DNA of 64,000 nucleotides from an uncultured Mycoplasma sp. (lineage in GTDB: Bacteria; Bacillota_I; Bacilli_A; Mycoplasmatales; Metamycoplasmataceae), in the NCBI GenBank assembly GCA_947039505.1, contig CAMQYZ010000001.1:62001-126000 (forward strand), written 5' to 3'. The first letter of the stretch is position 1, and each line of letters starts with the position of its first letter. Both the position numbers and the translations under genes were made by a program. The notes below the pieces were generated by a model. It saw only the letters and a list, made by a program, of their open reading frames with translations, was not told the origin of the DNA and did not search any database. Positions 9,649 to 19,983 of this stretch are shown in pieces.

Positions 9649-9724
9649 TGGCGGTCCAGACGGGGATCGAACCCGCGATCTCCTCCGTGACAGGGAGGCG
9701 TATTAACCACTTTACCACTGGACC
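9649..9724 (-). tRNA. tRNA-Asp (anticodon GTC)
   Basis: A 76-nt tRNA with anticodon stem CCTCC/GGAGG around loop CTGTCAC, acceptor GGTCCAG/CTGGACC, discriminator G and encoded CCA. Confidence 0.97.
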
Positions 9725-9725
9725 A

Positions 9726-9801
9726 TGGTTGCGGAGACAGGACTCGAACCTGTGACCTTTGGATTATGAGCCCAACGAGCTACCAACTGCTCCACTCCGC
9801 G
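9726..9801 (-). tRNA. Initiator tRNA-fMet (anticodon CAT)
   Basis: A 76-nt tRNA. The first base C faces A at position 72, the unpaired end typical of bacterial initiators. The anticodon stem is TTGGG/TCCAA, so the three conserved G residues are present, but the third pair is G31-U39 instead of G-C. CCA is encoded. It lies between the Ser(TGA) and Asp tRNAs, as in other Mollicute and Bacillus clusters. Confidence 0.95.
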
Positions 9802-9879
9802 ATATTTAAAATAGAAATAAAATTTTCTATTATTTTGAAAGGCAAAAGCTATAAGTGGGTTAAACTAATAACTTTTAAA

Positions 9880-9972
9880 TGGCGGGCAATGAGGGATTCG
9901 AACCCCCGCGGGCGGTAAAGCCCCTGCTAGTTTTCAAGACTAGTCCCTTCAGCCAGACTTGGGTAATTGCCC
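9880..9972 (-). tRNA. tRNA-Ser (anticodon TGA)
   Basis: A 93-nt class II tRNA with long variable arm, anticodon loop CTTGAAA, acceptor GGGCAAT/ATTGCCC and encoded CCA. A gap of about 78 bases separates it from the initiator tRNA downstream. Confidence 0.97.
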
Positions 9973-9977
9973 TTAAT

Positions 9978-10054
9978 TGGTGGACCCAGCTGGGCTCGAA
10001 CCAGCGACCTACCGGTTATGAGCCGGGTGCTCTAACCAACTGAGCTATAGGTCC
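9978..10054 (-). tRNA. tRNA-Ile2 (CAT anticodon, lysidine type) by similarity
   Basis: A 77-nt tRNA with anticodon loop CTCATAA between CCGG and CCGG. The gene encodes CAT, but the body (GGACCTATAGCTCAGTTGG, then a TAGGTCG variable/T-arm junction) resembles the bacterial Ile tRNA whose C34 is converted to lysidine by TilS to read AUA. Initiator and elongator Met tRNAs are both present separately in this cluster, which supports the call. Confidence 0.85.
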
Positions 10055-10086
10055 ATTCTTCTACAACGAATATGGAATTCCAAATT

Positions 10087-10163
10087 TGGTGGCGCCAAAG
10101 GGAGTCGAACCCTTGACCTTCCGGGTATGAACCGGATGCTCTAACCAGCTGAGCTACAGCGCC
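10087..10163 (-). tRNA. Elongator tRNA-Met (anticodon CAT)
   Basis: A 77-nt tRNA with anticodon stem TCCGG/CCGGA and loop TTCATAC. The acceptor GGCGCTG/TGGCGCC ends in a perfect first pair, unlike the initiator. The loop and stem match the Bacillus elongator Met pattern. CCA is encoded. Confidence 0.93.
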
Positions 10164-10167
10164 ATAA

Positions 10168-10244
10168 TGGTGGAGAGGAAGGGAGTCGAACCCTCTACCT
10201 CCTGCGTGCAAGGCAGGCGCTCTAGCCAGGTGAGCTACCCCCCC
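10168..10244 (-). tRNA. tRNA-Ala (anticodon TGC)
   Basis: A 77-nt tRNA with anticodon loop CTTGCAC. The 5' acceptor strand is seven G, paired with CCTCTCC, which preserves the G3-U70 pair that marks alanine identity and adds a second G-U pair at position 5-68. CCA is encoded. Confidence 0.97.
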
Positions 10245-10251
10245 ATAATAA

Positions 10252-10328
10252 TGGTGAAGAAGACAGGATTCGAACCTGCGACCACTACGTCCCAAACGTA
10301 GTGCTCTACCAAGCTGAGCTACTTCTCC
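10252..10328 (-). tRNA. tRNA-Pro (anticodon TGG)
   Basis: A 77-nt tRNA with anticodon stem CTACG/CGTAG and loop TTTGGGA, acceptor GGAGAAG/CTTCTTC with one G-U pair and encoded CCA. It is the first tRNA of the operon. No other tRNA is visible upstream, and 10329-10493 is AT-rich without features. Confidence 0.97.
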
Positions 10329-10493
10329 ATAAATTTAACATTAATAATAATGCTTTTTAATTATATATAAAAAAGATTGTTTTTAAATTAAATTATTGAA
10401 ATAAAAACATAATTTTTTATTTAGATATTAAAAAAATAAATTTGAATAATAAAATAAAGCAAAAAAAGACATATTAAAAATGAATTACTGTGA

Positions 10494-13283
10494 TTAATTC
10501 TTGTCTATTTTTCAATAACCTTTTTGTAAAGATTCAAAAATTATTGTTTTTTTATTATTCAATTTTGAAGATGTATCATCCTCAAAATCACATGTTTTAA
10601 TATGTCAAAGCATACTTTTCTTTAAATCTTTTTCATTATAATAAGAGCTTGTCATATTATCTATAAACACATCTCCAAAAATAAAATTAACTAGATCTTC
10701 TCGTTTTTCATTATTGGAATTTCCCATAGATAATTTGTGAATTTGATTGACGATACTTGGCAAAGATTTAAAAATTCCTTTTTTTGTAATTCAAAAAATA
10801 TTAATAGAAATATCTTTTTGAAATAATCTATAACCAATTCATAAACTTGAAACTACAAAACGATAATAAGATTTGTAATAGGGATTAAATTCATTTTCAA
10901 TTTTAGGATTTATTTTTTTGAATTCTATAAATGAATTATACAGAGTATTTGCAATAGCTAAATATAGTTTTTCAATTTTTAATATTTTCTCCACTACATC
11001 CTTTGCAATATTGAATAAATTTGATGTTAAAGAATTTTCTTTTAGTTTGGGATTGTGTATGTTTAATAAAATATTATAAAAGTCACTATTGGTTATTGAT
11101 GATTTTTCAAATATTAAATTTATTACATCTGCCAAAATAAAAACATCACTTTTGTTTGTTCATATTTTGACCACCTTAGAAGATTTAAAAATATTTCAAA
11201 AATCATTACCTGCAAAAGACCAAATGAACTCAAACAAAGATATTGAATTTTTTTTGTCAACAAATTGCACAGCAATCTTACTAAAAAGATTAATGATAAC
11301 TTCTTGGTTATTGATTTTTGCAACAATTAATTTAATAAATTTTTTAAATAGTAAAACATCTTGAATTGAATAGTCTTTAATTTCCAGTATATTAAAAATT
11401 ATTTCAGAAAAAGCATATTCAACTTGATCATGACCAATAATGTTTTCTAAAATTGATTTTAGTTCAATTTTCTTAAAAAAATTATTAATAAATTTAGTTA
11501 AAAAAACATTGATACTTTTGATATCACTAATTGTTGATAAACTATAAAAATATGTTTTTATTAAATTTATAATTATTATTTTCATCTCTATTTCTAAAAA
11601 ATTTTCAACCAATATATCAATTAATTCATTTTCAATAGATTTGAATCTTTTGCATAAAATATTAACGGCTTTATTCTTGATATTTTTTTTGAGTACTTCA
11701 CTGTATTTTTCAGAATTGCTAATATTTAATAAAATTGAAATTGCAGCTTTTTCAATCAACTTTAAAAGTGTTTTATGATTGGGAACCTTGGTTATTTCTT
11801 CACCAAAATCTCTTAATAAATAAAATATATTGGTTACATCAAATAACTTACTAATTAAAATGTCTTGGAACATGGTTAAACTAATTTTTATTTTTAATTT
11901 ATTATTCTTATCAATTTCATCTTGAATTTGATTAGTTACAATATCTATATAATCACTTTTAATAAAGGTGCTCAATAAAACAGAAAAATATTTTTCATTG
12001 TTTAAAATTGCCTTAATTTTATTCTGAGGATCAAAATTGTTTTGTTCAACAAATAATAAAATTGAATTTATAATACCTTGAACATTATTCGTAGAAATCG
12101 AAGTTTCATTATAGTAAAAATATTTTTTTACACTTAACTTTCTTTTCAAGTGTAAAAATTCTTTTTCATGTGAATTATTTGACCAAAATAATTTTTCATT
12201 AGCAATTTTTGATAATTCTATTAATTTTTTGTCAGTTAAATGAATTTTAGAAAAATCAAATATATTGGAAAATGTTTTATAATCACTTTCCAAAAAATCC
12301 TGATTTACGTTGGGTAAAAATGTTTTTATTTCATCTAGTGATTGATCATAAAAATTATTAGACAAAGAAGTTTTAGCGAAAATTTCATGAGCAATTTTTT
12401 TATAACCATAATATGTTGGATGAACATCAAAAAAAACTGTTGCTAAATTATCGCTATTCTCTTCCCAAAATTTCTTATTTTCAAAATTTATATATTGAAT
12501 GTCATTTTTTTGTGCAGCTTTAAAAATCACTTGATTTAACAAATGAACATATTCTGAAATAATTATTCCATTTTTTTCATTAAATAAATCTTTATCAAAA
12601 CTAAAAAGAAGTGATAAAGTTGTAGGATAATTTATAGCAACTATGTTTGCTTCAGGATTAATTCTTCTAATCTCAGCAAACATATGTTTCATGTTAACTA
12701 ATAATTCACTATTTTTTATATGGATTATTTTATCAAAATCTTTTTTTGATAAAACATTTTGTTTAAGTGATGAAATTTCAAAAATGGGGAAATTCGCCAA
12801 TCAATCATTACCACCAATTGTAATAGTAATAAAATTTGCTTCTTTAATTTTTTGTTTCAATTTATCAAAATCACGTGCATCACTTCTTCCGAACATACCA
12901 AATTGCTTATATGCTCGTGACTTTTGCGGATTATTTTCTTTTTCATCATATTCTTGATCTTCCATAATTTGTTTTTTAGAGTTTTCATAATTATATTTTT
13001 TTGGTTCAATACCCAAAAAATATAACCAATCCACAACTCTTGTCCCTGTTAGAGAAAAATTATCAAAGGTTTCAATTAATTCAGGATTTATATCATTTAT
13101 TATTTTTGATAAAATTGCAGGAAAACTCATTCCGGTAATAGTTTTTGTGTTATCCACATCATTTATTTTAATTTCTCCTGGAAAGCCCACACCATATCTA
13201 GAGTTGAAACCTTCAGAAATAGAGTCTCCAATAGCCAAATATCTAATTTTTTCTTTTGACAAATCAATAGATTTTTTTGACAT
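10494..13283 (-). CDS. Large SGNH/GDSL-hydrolase-like protein
   Basis: A 929-residue protein. The first 300 residues form an SGNH hydrolase domain. Block I is AIGDSISEG with nucleophile Ser21, block III is ITIGGNDW (Asn159), and block V is FFDVHPTYYGY with Asp286/His288. The catalytic triad thus looks intact. The remaining roughly 620 residues are helix-rich, Ile/Lys/Asn-rich and match nothing I recognise. There is no signal peptide or membrane segment. The gene appears in four pieces under the standard code, joined by TGA Trp codons. AGAGGTG precedes the start. The family are esterases or lipases; the substrate is unknown. Confidence 0.88.
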
Positions 13284-13300
13284 ATTACACCTCTTAAAAA

Positions 13301-13861
13301 TTATAAAATATTATTAAGAAAAATAATCATTGTTTTGCCATATTTTTTATTTTTTTCAATAATTAGATTTTGAGGAACTAAAATTAATGGCAAATTTTCT
13401 TCTTGCGTTTCAATTATAATTTGACCATATTTATTTAGAAATAGTTCTCTAGATAAAATCTGTAAGATATTGTTTAATAAATCAACATTTTTGTAAGGAG
13501 GGTCTAAAAAAATGAAATCATATTTTGTGCCCTTTTTAGAATTCAAAAAATTTATTGCATCTTGATTATAAACATCGATATTACTAATCGATAATTTTTC
13601 AATATTATTCTTAATTATGGCAACTGCATCTCGTGAATTATCATTGCAAATTGATTTCATAGCACCCCTTGAAACAGATTCAATTGCCATTGCTCCTGAA
13701 CCTGAAAATAAATCTAAAACAATCGCTCCCTCAATTTCATATTGGATACAATTAAAAATAGATTCACGAACTCTATCTGTAGTTGACCTAGTGTTTTTAA
13801 TATCTGGTTGATTTAATATAGATTTTCTATATTTTCCGGCAATAATTCTTAACATAATCAT
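13301..13861 (-). CDS. rsmD: 16S rRNA (guanine-N2)-methyltransferase RsmD
   Basis: A 186-residue methyltransferase that modifies G966 of 16S rRNA. It has the RsmD N-terminus (LRIIAGKYR, then TRSTTDRVRESIFN), the SAM-binding VLDLFSGSGAMAIE and the catalytic FLDPPYKNV. Length is typical. Two ATG codons compete (13861 and 13855); the second gives the family-standard start MLRIIAGKYR, so the true start may be 13855. A TATAAT lies at 13873-13878, back to back with the upp promoter. The SGNH-like gene follows after 17 bases and is probably co-transcribed. Confidence 0.93.
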   Translation of the reverse strand: MIMLRIIAGKYRKSILNQPDIKNTRSTTDRVRESIFNCIQYEIEGAIVLDLFSGSGAMAIESVSRGAMKSICNDNSRDAVAIIKNNIEKLSISNIDVYNQDAINFLNSKKGTKYDFIFLDPPYKNVDLLNNILQILSRELFLNKYGQIIIETQEENLPLILVPQNLIIEKNKKYGKTMIIFLNNIL

Positions 13862-13881
13862 TAAATAATAACATTATAAGT

Positions 13882-13887
13882 TATAAT
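13882..13887 (+). promoter_or_regulatory. -10 box of upp
   Basis: TATAAT lies 33 bases before the upp ATG. AAGGA then lies eight bases before the start, so upp uses a conventional leader, unlike several neighbours. Confidence 0.5.
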
Positions 13888-13920
13888 AAATATTAATTAA
13901 TAAGACCTAAGGAATTAATC

Positions 13921-14544
13921 ATGTTAAAAATAATCGAACACCCACTAATCAAAACCAAATTAAGTGTTATGAGAAATTCTGAAACAGATCATACAATTTT
14001 TAGAAATAATTTGAATGAAATAGCATCTCTTATGGTTTATGAAATATTACGAGATTATAAAACAAAAGAAGTTAAAATAACCACACCAACTAACCACAAA
14101 ACAATTGGCTATGACTTTGACAAAGAAATAGTTATTGTCCCAATATTAAGAGCCGGAATAGGAATGGTCCATGGAATTCAATCATTAGTTCCTCAAGCTA
14201 GAGTTGGTCATATCGGAATTTATAGAAATGAAAAAACTATGGAAGCAAATGAATATTTCTTTAAAATGCCTGATGTCAAAAATGATTCACATATTCTTGT
14301 TGTTGATCCTATGTTAGCAACTGGAGGAAGTGCTTATTATTCAATTAAGAAATTAAAAGATGAAGGATTTACAAATATTCAATTAGTTTGCATTGTAGGA
14401 GCACCTGAAGGTGTTGAAAAAATAAAAAAAGAGTTCCCTGATGTAACGATTTATTTAGCTGCCTTGGATGAAAAATTAAATGAAAACGGATATATAGTTC
14501 CAGGCTTGGGTGATGCTGGTGATAGAATATTTGGAACTAAATAA
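13921..14544 (+). CDS. upp: Uracil phosphoribosyltransferase
   Basis: A 207-residue salvage enzyme converting uracil and PRPP to UMP. Clear motifs are PILRAGIGMVHG, the PRPP-binding VVDPMLATGGSA and the C-terminal uracil-binding GYIVPGLGDAGDR. Length is typical. The gene starts the plus-strand block and is followed by the ECF module after a gap of 77 bases with a new promoter. In mycoplasmas, which lack pyrimidine synthesis, this is a main UMP route. Confidence 0.97.
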   Translation: MLKIIEHPLIKTKLSVMRNSETDHTIFRNNLNEIASLMVYEILRDYKTKEVKITTPTNHKTIGYDFDKEIVIVPILRAGIGMVHGIQSLVPQARVGHIGIYRNEKTMEANEYFFKMPDVKNDSHILVVDPMLATGGSAYYSIKKLKDEGFTNIQLVCIVGAPEGVEKIKKEFPDVTIYLAALDEKLNENGYIVPGLGDAGDRIFGTK

Positions 14545-14607
14545 TATTTTGTGACCAACAAACATAACAAAAACTTAAATTAATTTAAGTTAAATATTTT
14601 AATAATA

Positions 14608-14613
14608 TATAAT
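14608..14613 (+). promoter_or_regulatory. -10 box of the ECF module, very close to the start codon
   Basis: TATAAT ends eight bases before the ecfA1 ATG and no ribosome-binding site lies between, which suggests a leaderless or near-leaderless transcript. Confidence 0.5.
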
Positions 14614-14621
14614 TTTAAATT

Positions 14622-15413
14622 ATGATTGAAATAAAAGAATTAAAATTTAGATATGATGGAGCAATCGAAAATGCTTTGGATGGAATTAATGTAGTTATGC
14701 CTAAGGGCAAATACATTGCTATTCTTGGTCATAATGGAAGTGGAAAATCAACACTATCAAAATTATTAGTAGGTCTTTACAAACCCACTGAAGGTGAAAT
14801 CATCATCGATGGTATTAAAATGAGAATTAATTCAATTAGTGATATAAGAAAAAAAATCGGAATTATTTTTCAAAATCCAGACAATCAATTTATTGGTTCT
14901 TCAGTAGAAGATGATATTGCTTTTGGATTAGAAAATAATTGTATTCCAAGAGAAGAGATAAAAGAAAGAATAATGACATTTTCTAAAAAAGTGAGTATGA
15001 GTAATTTTCTTGAAAGAGAACCTCATACATTATCTGGTGGACAAAAACAAAAAGTTGCAATTGCTTCAGTATTAGCATTGAATCCTGAAATAATTATATT
15101 TGATGAAGTGACATCCATGTTGGACCCCAAAGGTAAAACAGAAATATTAAAATTGATTAAAGAAATTCAAGAAAAAAGAAATAAAACACTGATTTCTATA
15201 ACGCATGATATGGATGAAGCTATACAAGCAGATCATCTTTTAGTATTTGCTAAAGGAAAATTGATTGCTGAAGGTAGTCCTAAAACTATATTGAAAAATA
15301 AAGAAATTATAGAAATTGCGAAAATAGATTCTCCATTCATATATAAGTTATCTTCTAAAATAAAAGGTATTAAACCTACTTTTAATGCTAAAACATTGCT
15401 TGGTGAAATATGA
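14622..15413 (+). CDS. ecfA1: ECF transporter ATPase EcfA1
   Basis: A 263-residue ABC ATPase of the energy-coupling-factor module. Motifs are Walker A GHNGSGKST, Q-loop FQNPDNQF, signature LSGGQKQK, Walker B IIIFDEVTSMLDP and switch His in SITHD. FQNPDNQF is characteristic of the A1 subunit. Its stop overlaps the start of ecfA2 by four bases (ATGA type). With EcfA2 and EcfT it energises vitamin or micronutrient uptake by separate S components, none of which are encoded here. Confidence 0.95.
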   Translation: MIEIKELKFRYDGAIENALDGINVVMPKGKYIAILGHNGSGKSTLSKLLVGLYKPTEGEIIIDGIKMRINSISDIRKKIGIIFQNPDNQFIGSSVEDDIAFGLENNCIPREEIKERIMTFSKKVSMSNFLEREPHTLSGGQKQKVAIASVLALNPEIIIFDEVTSMLDPKGKTEILKLIKEIQEKRNKTLISITHDMDEAIQADHLLVFAKGKLIAEGSPKTILKNKEIIEIAKIDSPFIYKLSSKIKGIKPTFNAKTLLGEI

Positions 15414-16261
15414 AAATAATAATTAAAGAGATAAGCCAAGAATTCCTTTCTGGTATGAATAATAAATTTAAAGCTATTGATTCCATTTCTGCAGAAATTA
15501 ATCAAGGCGAGTTCATTGGTGTCATTGGACACACCGGTTCAGGTAAAACAACTTTCATAGAGCACTTAAATGCTTTATTAATTCCTACTAGTGGAGAGTT
15601 AATTATTGACGATAAAGTTATTAAAAAATCTTGACGCAAAATTAAAAATGTAAAAGATATAAGAAAAAAAATTGGTATTGTTTTTCAATTTGCTGAATAT
15701 CAGTTGTTTGAAGAAACCATTGAAAAAGATATTATATTTGGACCAATAACCATGGGAGTAAGCAAAGAAGATGCAAAAGAGATAGCTAAAGAAATAATAG
15801 TTGAAGTAGGACTTCCTTTAGATTATTTATCAAAATCTCCTTTCCAATTATCTGGTGGACAAAAAAGAAGAGTGGCGTTGGCTGGAATAATGGCCATGAA
15901 ACCAGATTTTTTAGTTTTCGATGAACCAACAGCAGGACTAGATCCCGCAGGGGCTAGAGACATATTACAATTATTTAAGAAAATGAATGAAAATGGTAAA
16001 ACAATTATTATTGTTACTCATGATTTAGATAATGTATTAGAATATACAAATAGAACTTTGATGTTATGTGATGGAAAACTGGTAAAAGATGGTCCTACAA
16101 TTGATGTCTTGGAAGATACTGACTTTTTAATAGAAAAAGCCTTAGAGCCACCAAAATTATTAGCCTTTGCTAATGAATTGAGAAAAAAAGGTGTTCCTAT
16201 TTCAAAAGTAAAAACAATTGATGAACTTGCAGAAGAAATAAATAAATATATGGAAAAATAA
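15410..16261 (+). CDS. ecfA2: ECF transporter ATPase EcfA2
   Basis: A 283-residue second ATPase of the ECF module. Motifs are Walker A GHTGSGKTT, Q-loop FQFAEYQLF (typical of A2), signature LSGGQKRR and Walker B FLVFDEPTAGLDP. It looks like two fragments under the standard code because of a TGA Trp codon at 15632-15634 (KKS-W-RKI). It is translationally coupled to ecfA1 and separated from ecfT by 27 bases containing AAGAAAGAGGGGG. Confidence 0.95.
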
Positions 16262-16288
16262 AAACCAATAAAAGAAAGAGGGGGTCAA

Positions 16289-17164
16289 ATGAAAATAAAT
16301 ATTGGGCGTTATGTTCATTCAAATTCAGTAATACATAAATTAGATTCAAGAGTAAAACTTTTTGGTGCAATAGCTTTTATTGTTTTAATTTTATTATCTG
16401 ATACATTCTTTACTTCCTTCATCTTATTAACTCCTTTAGTTATTGTTTTTTTAATCGCCACAAAAAAACCCTTAAAATTAATTGGAATGATGTTAACTCC
16501 TTTGTGAATTGGAATATTCATATTTATAATAAATATTTTCACAAATCATGCCCCACCTATAAGTGAGTGAAAATGAAACATGCACATATGAGTAAATGAA
16601 CCCTCTTGATCAATCCAAATTTCTTGAAAAACAATTGTTGACACACTGAATATAACTTTAAGAATATACTCTATTTTATTAGTTATGACCATTTTAACAT
16701 TAACTACCAAACCTGTCTTATTAACTAAAGCTCTTGAATTTTATTTTATGCCATTAAAGTTAATGAAAATTCCTGTCAATATTTTCATTCAAATAATAAC
16801 AATTGCATTAAGATTTATTCCAACGCTATTAGACGAAGCTAGTAGGATACTAAAAGCTCAAGCCTCTCGTGGTGTTGATTTTTCAAATGGAAATATGAGA
16901 ACAAAAGTAAAAGCAACTATAGTTTTAATAGTGCCCTTATTTGTATCGGCATTTGCAAAAGCAGATGATTTATCAAATGCCATGGAGACAAGAGGATATG
17001 ATCCATATGCTAAAAGAGTTTCTTATAGAACTTGAAATGCAACAATTTTAGGAGGAGTTTGCTTTATGTCATTAATTGGCATAATAGTAGTCATTAGTTT
17101 AATTTTGCATGGAGTGATCCCGATTCCTCAATGATGACAAAATATGCCAACAAGTTTGAATTAA
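16289..17164 (+). CDS. ecfT: ECF transporter transmembrane scaffold EcfT
   Basis: A 291-residue membrane protein with about five to six helices that couples the two ATPases to interchangeable S subunits. The two conserved Ala/Ser-Arg-Gly motifs that contact the ATPases are present: KAQASRGVDF and AMETRGYDP. Many TGA Trp codons split it under the standard code, notably between residues 72 and 132. AGAGGGGG precedes the start. The stop is seven bases before ligA. Confidence 0.93.
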
Positions 17165-17171
17165 TATAATT

Positions 17172-19148
17172 ATGAATGAAATTAAAAAAGAAATAAATTT
17201 ACTAATTGAAAAAATTAATAAATGAGATGTAGAATACTTTGAAAATGATTCACCAACTGTAAGTGATCAAATTTATGATGCAACTCTTAGAAAATTAGTA
17301 AAATTAGAAGTACAATACCCACAATATTTAATGCCTAATTCACCAACAAACAAAGTTGGATCAAATATTATAAATAAATTTAACAAAATTACTCACAATA
17401 AAAAAATGTTATCTTTGGATAAGGCTTATACTAAACAAGATATTGAAAAATTTATCAACAACATCTTAAAGACAACACTCAATGCAAAAGAAGTTTTTTA
17501 TGTTGAGCCCAAAATTGACGGATTGTCAATTGCATTACAATATGAAAACGGAAAATTGATTAAAGCAATAACTAGAGGAGATGGTTATATAGGGGAAGAT
17601 GTAACAGATAATGTCTTAAATGTCATTAATGATATTCCATCTTCTATAAATTATCAGAATAATATTGAAATAAGAGGTGAGGTATTTATCACTAAATCTG
17701 GTTTTCAAGAAATAAATAGTATTGAAAATAAATTTTCAAATCCTAGAAATATGGCCAGCGGAACATTAAGGCAAATGGATAAAAAAATAGTTAAATCAAG
17801 AAATCTTTCTTGTTTTGTTTATGAAATAGTATCTCCTGAATTGCATTCCATAAATAATTTCAATGATTCTTTATTGTTTTTGCAAGAAGAGGGATTTAAA
17901 ACAATATCAACAAACTTATTGACAAATAACATTGAAGAAATTATGGAATACATTAATGAATTTGAAAAAGATAGAGAAACATTGGATTTTGAAACCGATG
18001 GAATTGTTATTAAATTAAATAATATTTCCTATTATGAAAAAATAGGTTTTACTTCTAAGTTCCCAAAATATAATATCGCTTATAAATTTAATGATGAATT
18101 AGCTTCTACAAAATTAATTGGTATAACTATTTCTATTGGAAGAACCGGAATGGTAACCTATAATGCACAGTTAGAACCAATACCTCTAAAAGGCACAATT
18201 GTTTCTGCGGCAACTTTACATAATTTTAATTACATTCATAAATTAGGAATCAATGTTGGTGATGATGTTTGAATTAAAAAAGCAGGAGAAATAATTCCTA
18301 AAGTATTTTCTCTTGCTAAGAAAAATAATCACAATGAAGTTCAAAAAATATTAGATTGTAATTATTGTCATCAAAAATTATTTGATAATGAATTAGAAAC
18401 TGATCAGTTTTGTAAAAATAATTTATGTCCCGAAATTAATGTTCGTAAAATTATTCATTTTACTTCAAGAAAAGGAATGGATATTTCTGGCTTGGGTGAG
18501 TCATGAATCAGAAAATTTTATGAACTAGGAATTATTCAAACATACTCCGACATCTATCTATTAAATGAAAAAACTACAGAAATAAAAAAAATATCAAGAA
18601 TTGGAGAAAAATCTTTACAAAATCTTTTGTTGTCAATTGAAAATTCCAAACAAAATAGTTTGAGTTCTACCCTATTTGCAATCGGGATAAATCATTTAGG
18701 TGATAGAAATTGTAAATTGGTAGCATCTGAAATAAAATCATTATCTAATTTTGTAGATTTTGATTTTACTAAATTAAGCAACATCAAAGATATAGGACCT
18801 ATTACAACAAATACTTTAATTGAATTCCAATCTAAAAAAGAAAATATACAAGATATTCAAAAAATTATTTCATTAGGAATAAATCCTCAAGATCAAGTTA
18901 AAATTATTAATCAAAACACTTTCTTTACTAATAACACTTTTGTCATTACAGGAAAGTTTGCAATGAATCGACATGAAATAAAAAATTTAATTGAAAATAA
19001 TGGAGGGAAAGTCGTATCAACAATATCAAGTAAAATAACTTATTTAATATGTGGAAGTGATTTTGGAAGTAAAAAAAGTAAAGCTGATGAGTTAGGAATT
19101 ACAATAATTTACGAAGAAGCATTAATAGAATTAATAAAACAAATATAA
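17172..19148 (+). CDS. ligA: NAD-dependent DNA ligase
   Basis: A 658-residue ligase of normal length. Order: N-terminal Ia domain with YPQYLMPNSPT, then nucleotidyltransferase with adenylated Lys114 in EPKIDGLSIAL. Next come the OB fold, a four-cysteine zinc finger (CNYCHQKL and a later C-x4-C), HhH repeats (GIGEKS-like, IKDIGPIT) and a C-terminal BRCT domain (FVITGKF). It starts seven bases after ecfT. A TGA Trp at 18270-18272 splits it under the standard code. It seals nicks in replication and repair. Confidence 0.96.
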
Positions 19149-19203
19149 AAAATGTTAAAATTTTAAATAATCAACAAAATTAGAAAAAAACAAGGACAAC
19201 ATA

Positions 19204-19941
19204 ATGGCAGGACATTCAAAATGATCAAATATCAAACATCGTAAGGGAGCCCAAGATGCAATTAGATCTAAAATATTTGCAAAATTTTCAAAGGAAATAA
19301 TGGTTGCTGCTGCATTGGGTGGACCGGACATGAATTCAAATTCATCTTTAAGATTAGCAGTTACAAAAGCTAAAGCAAAATCAATGCCTAAAGCCAATAT
19401 AGAAAAAGCTATTGAAAAAGGTTCTGGAACTGGTTCTGCTGGAGCAAATTTTAAAGAAATAATTTATTCTGGAAATCTTAGACACGGAATCATTTTGTTG
19501 GTAGTTTGTTTGTCGGATAATTATAATCGTGTTTCTTCTGAAGTTCAATTTTTATTTAAAAAAGCCAATGGTTCAATTGGTAAAGCTGGTTCAATTCCTT
19601 ATAATTTCGAAAGAAGTGGTGTTTTAGAGTTCGACCTTACAGATAAAGATGAAGATGAGTTGACGATGATAGCAATTGATGCAGGAGCTTCTGATGTTGA
19701 AACTGAAGATGGTTATTTGTCAATATATACTCAACCTGCTAAATTTAATAATATAAAAGAAGCGCTAGAAACTAATGGTGTGGAGAATTTTGAAACTGCT
19801 GAAGTAACATATATTTCTCAAGAAAAAATAAAGCTTTCAAAAGAAGATACCGAACAATTTGTTGCAACACTTGAAAGATTTGAAGATAATGAAGATATTC
19901 AAGATGTCTTTCACAATGTTGATTTATCAATTTTAGAATAA
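19204..19941 (+). CDS. yebC: YebC/PmpR family protein (TACO1 family)
   Basis: A 245-residue protein with the invariant N-terminus MAGHSKWSNIKHRKGAQDA, where the Trp is a TGA codon, so the real start is upstream of the first standard-code Met. Later conserved parts include AKAKSMPKANIEKAI and ERSGVLEF. Members act as DNA-binding regulators in some bacteria, and the group also includes the translation factor TACO1 and ribosome-rescue-like roles. The function here is not decided. AAGGA precedes the start. Confidence 0.93.
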
Positions 19942-19983
19942 ACTTGCTTTGCTTATATATTTTTTTATGGTATATTTATTAAT

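Noticed and set aside
10032-10295. An 87-codon minus-strand reading frame over the tRNA cluster
   Set aside because: It is the translation of four tRNA genes and has no independent support.
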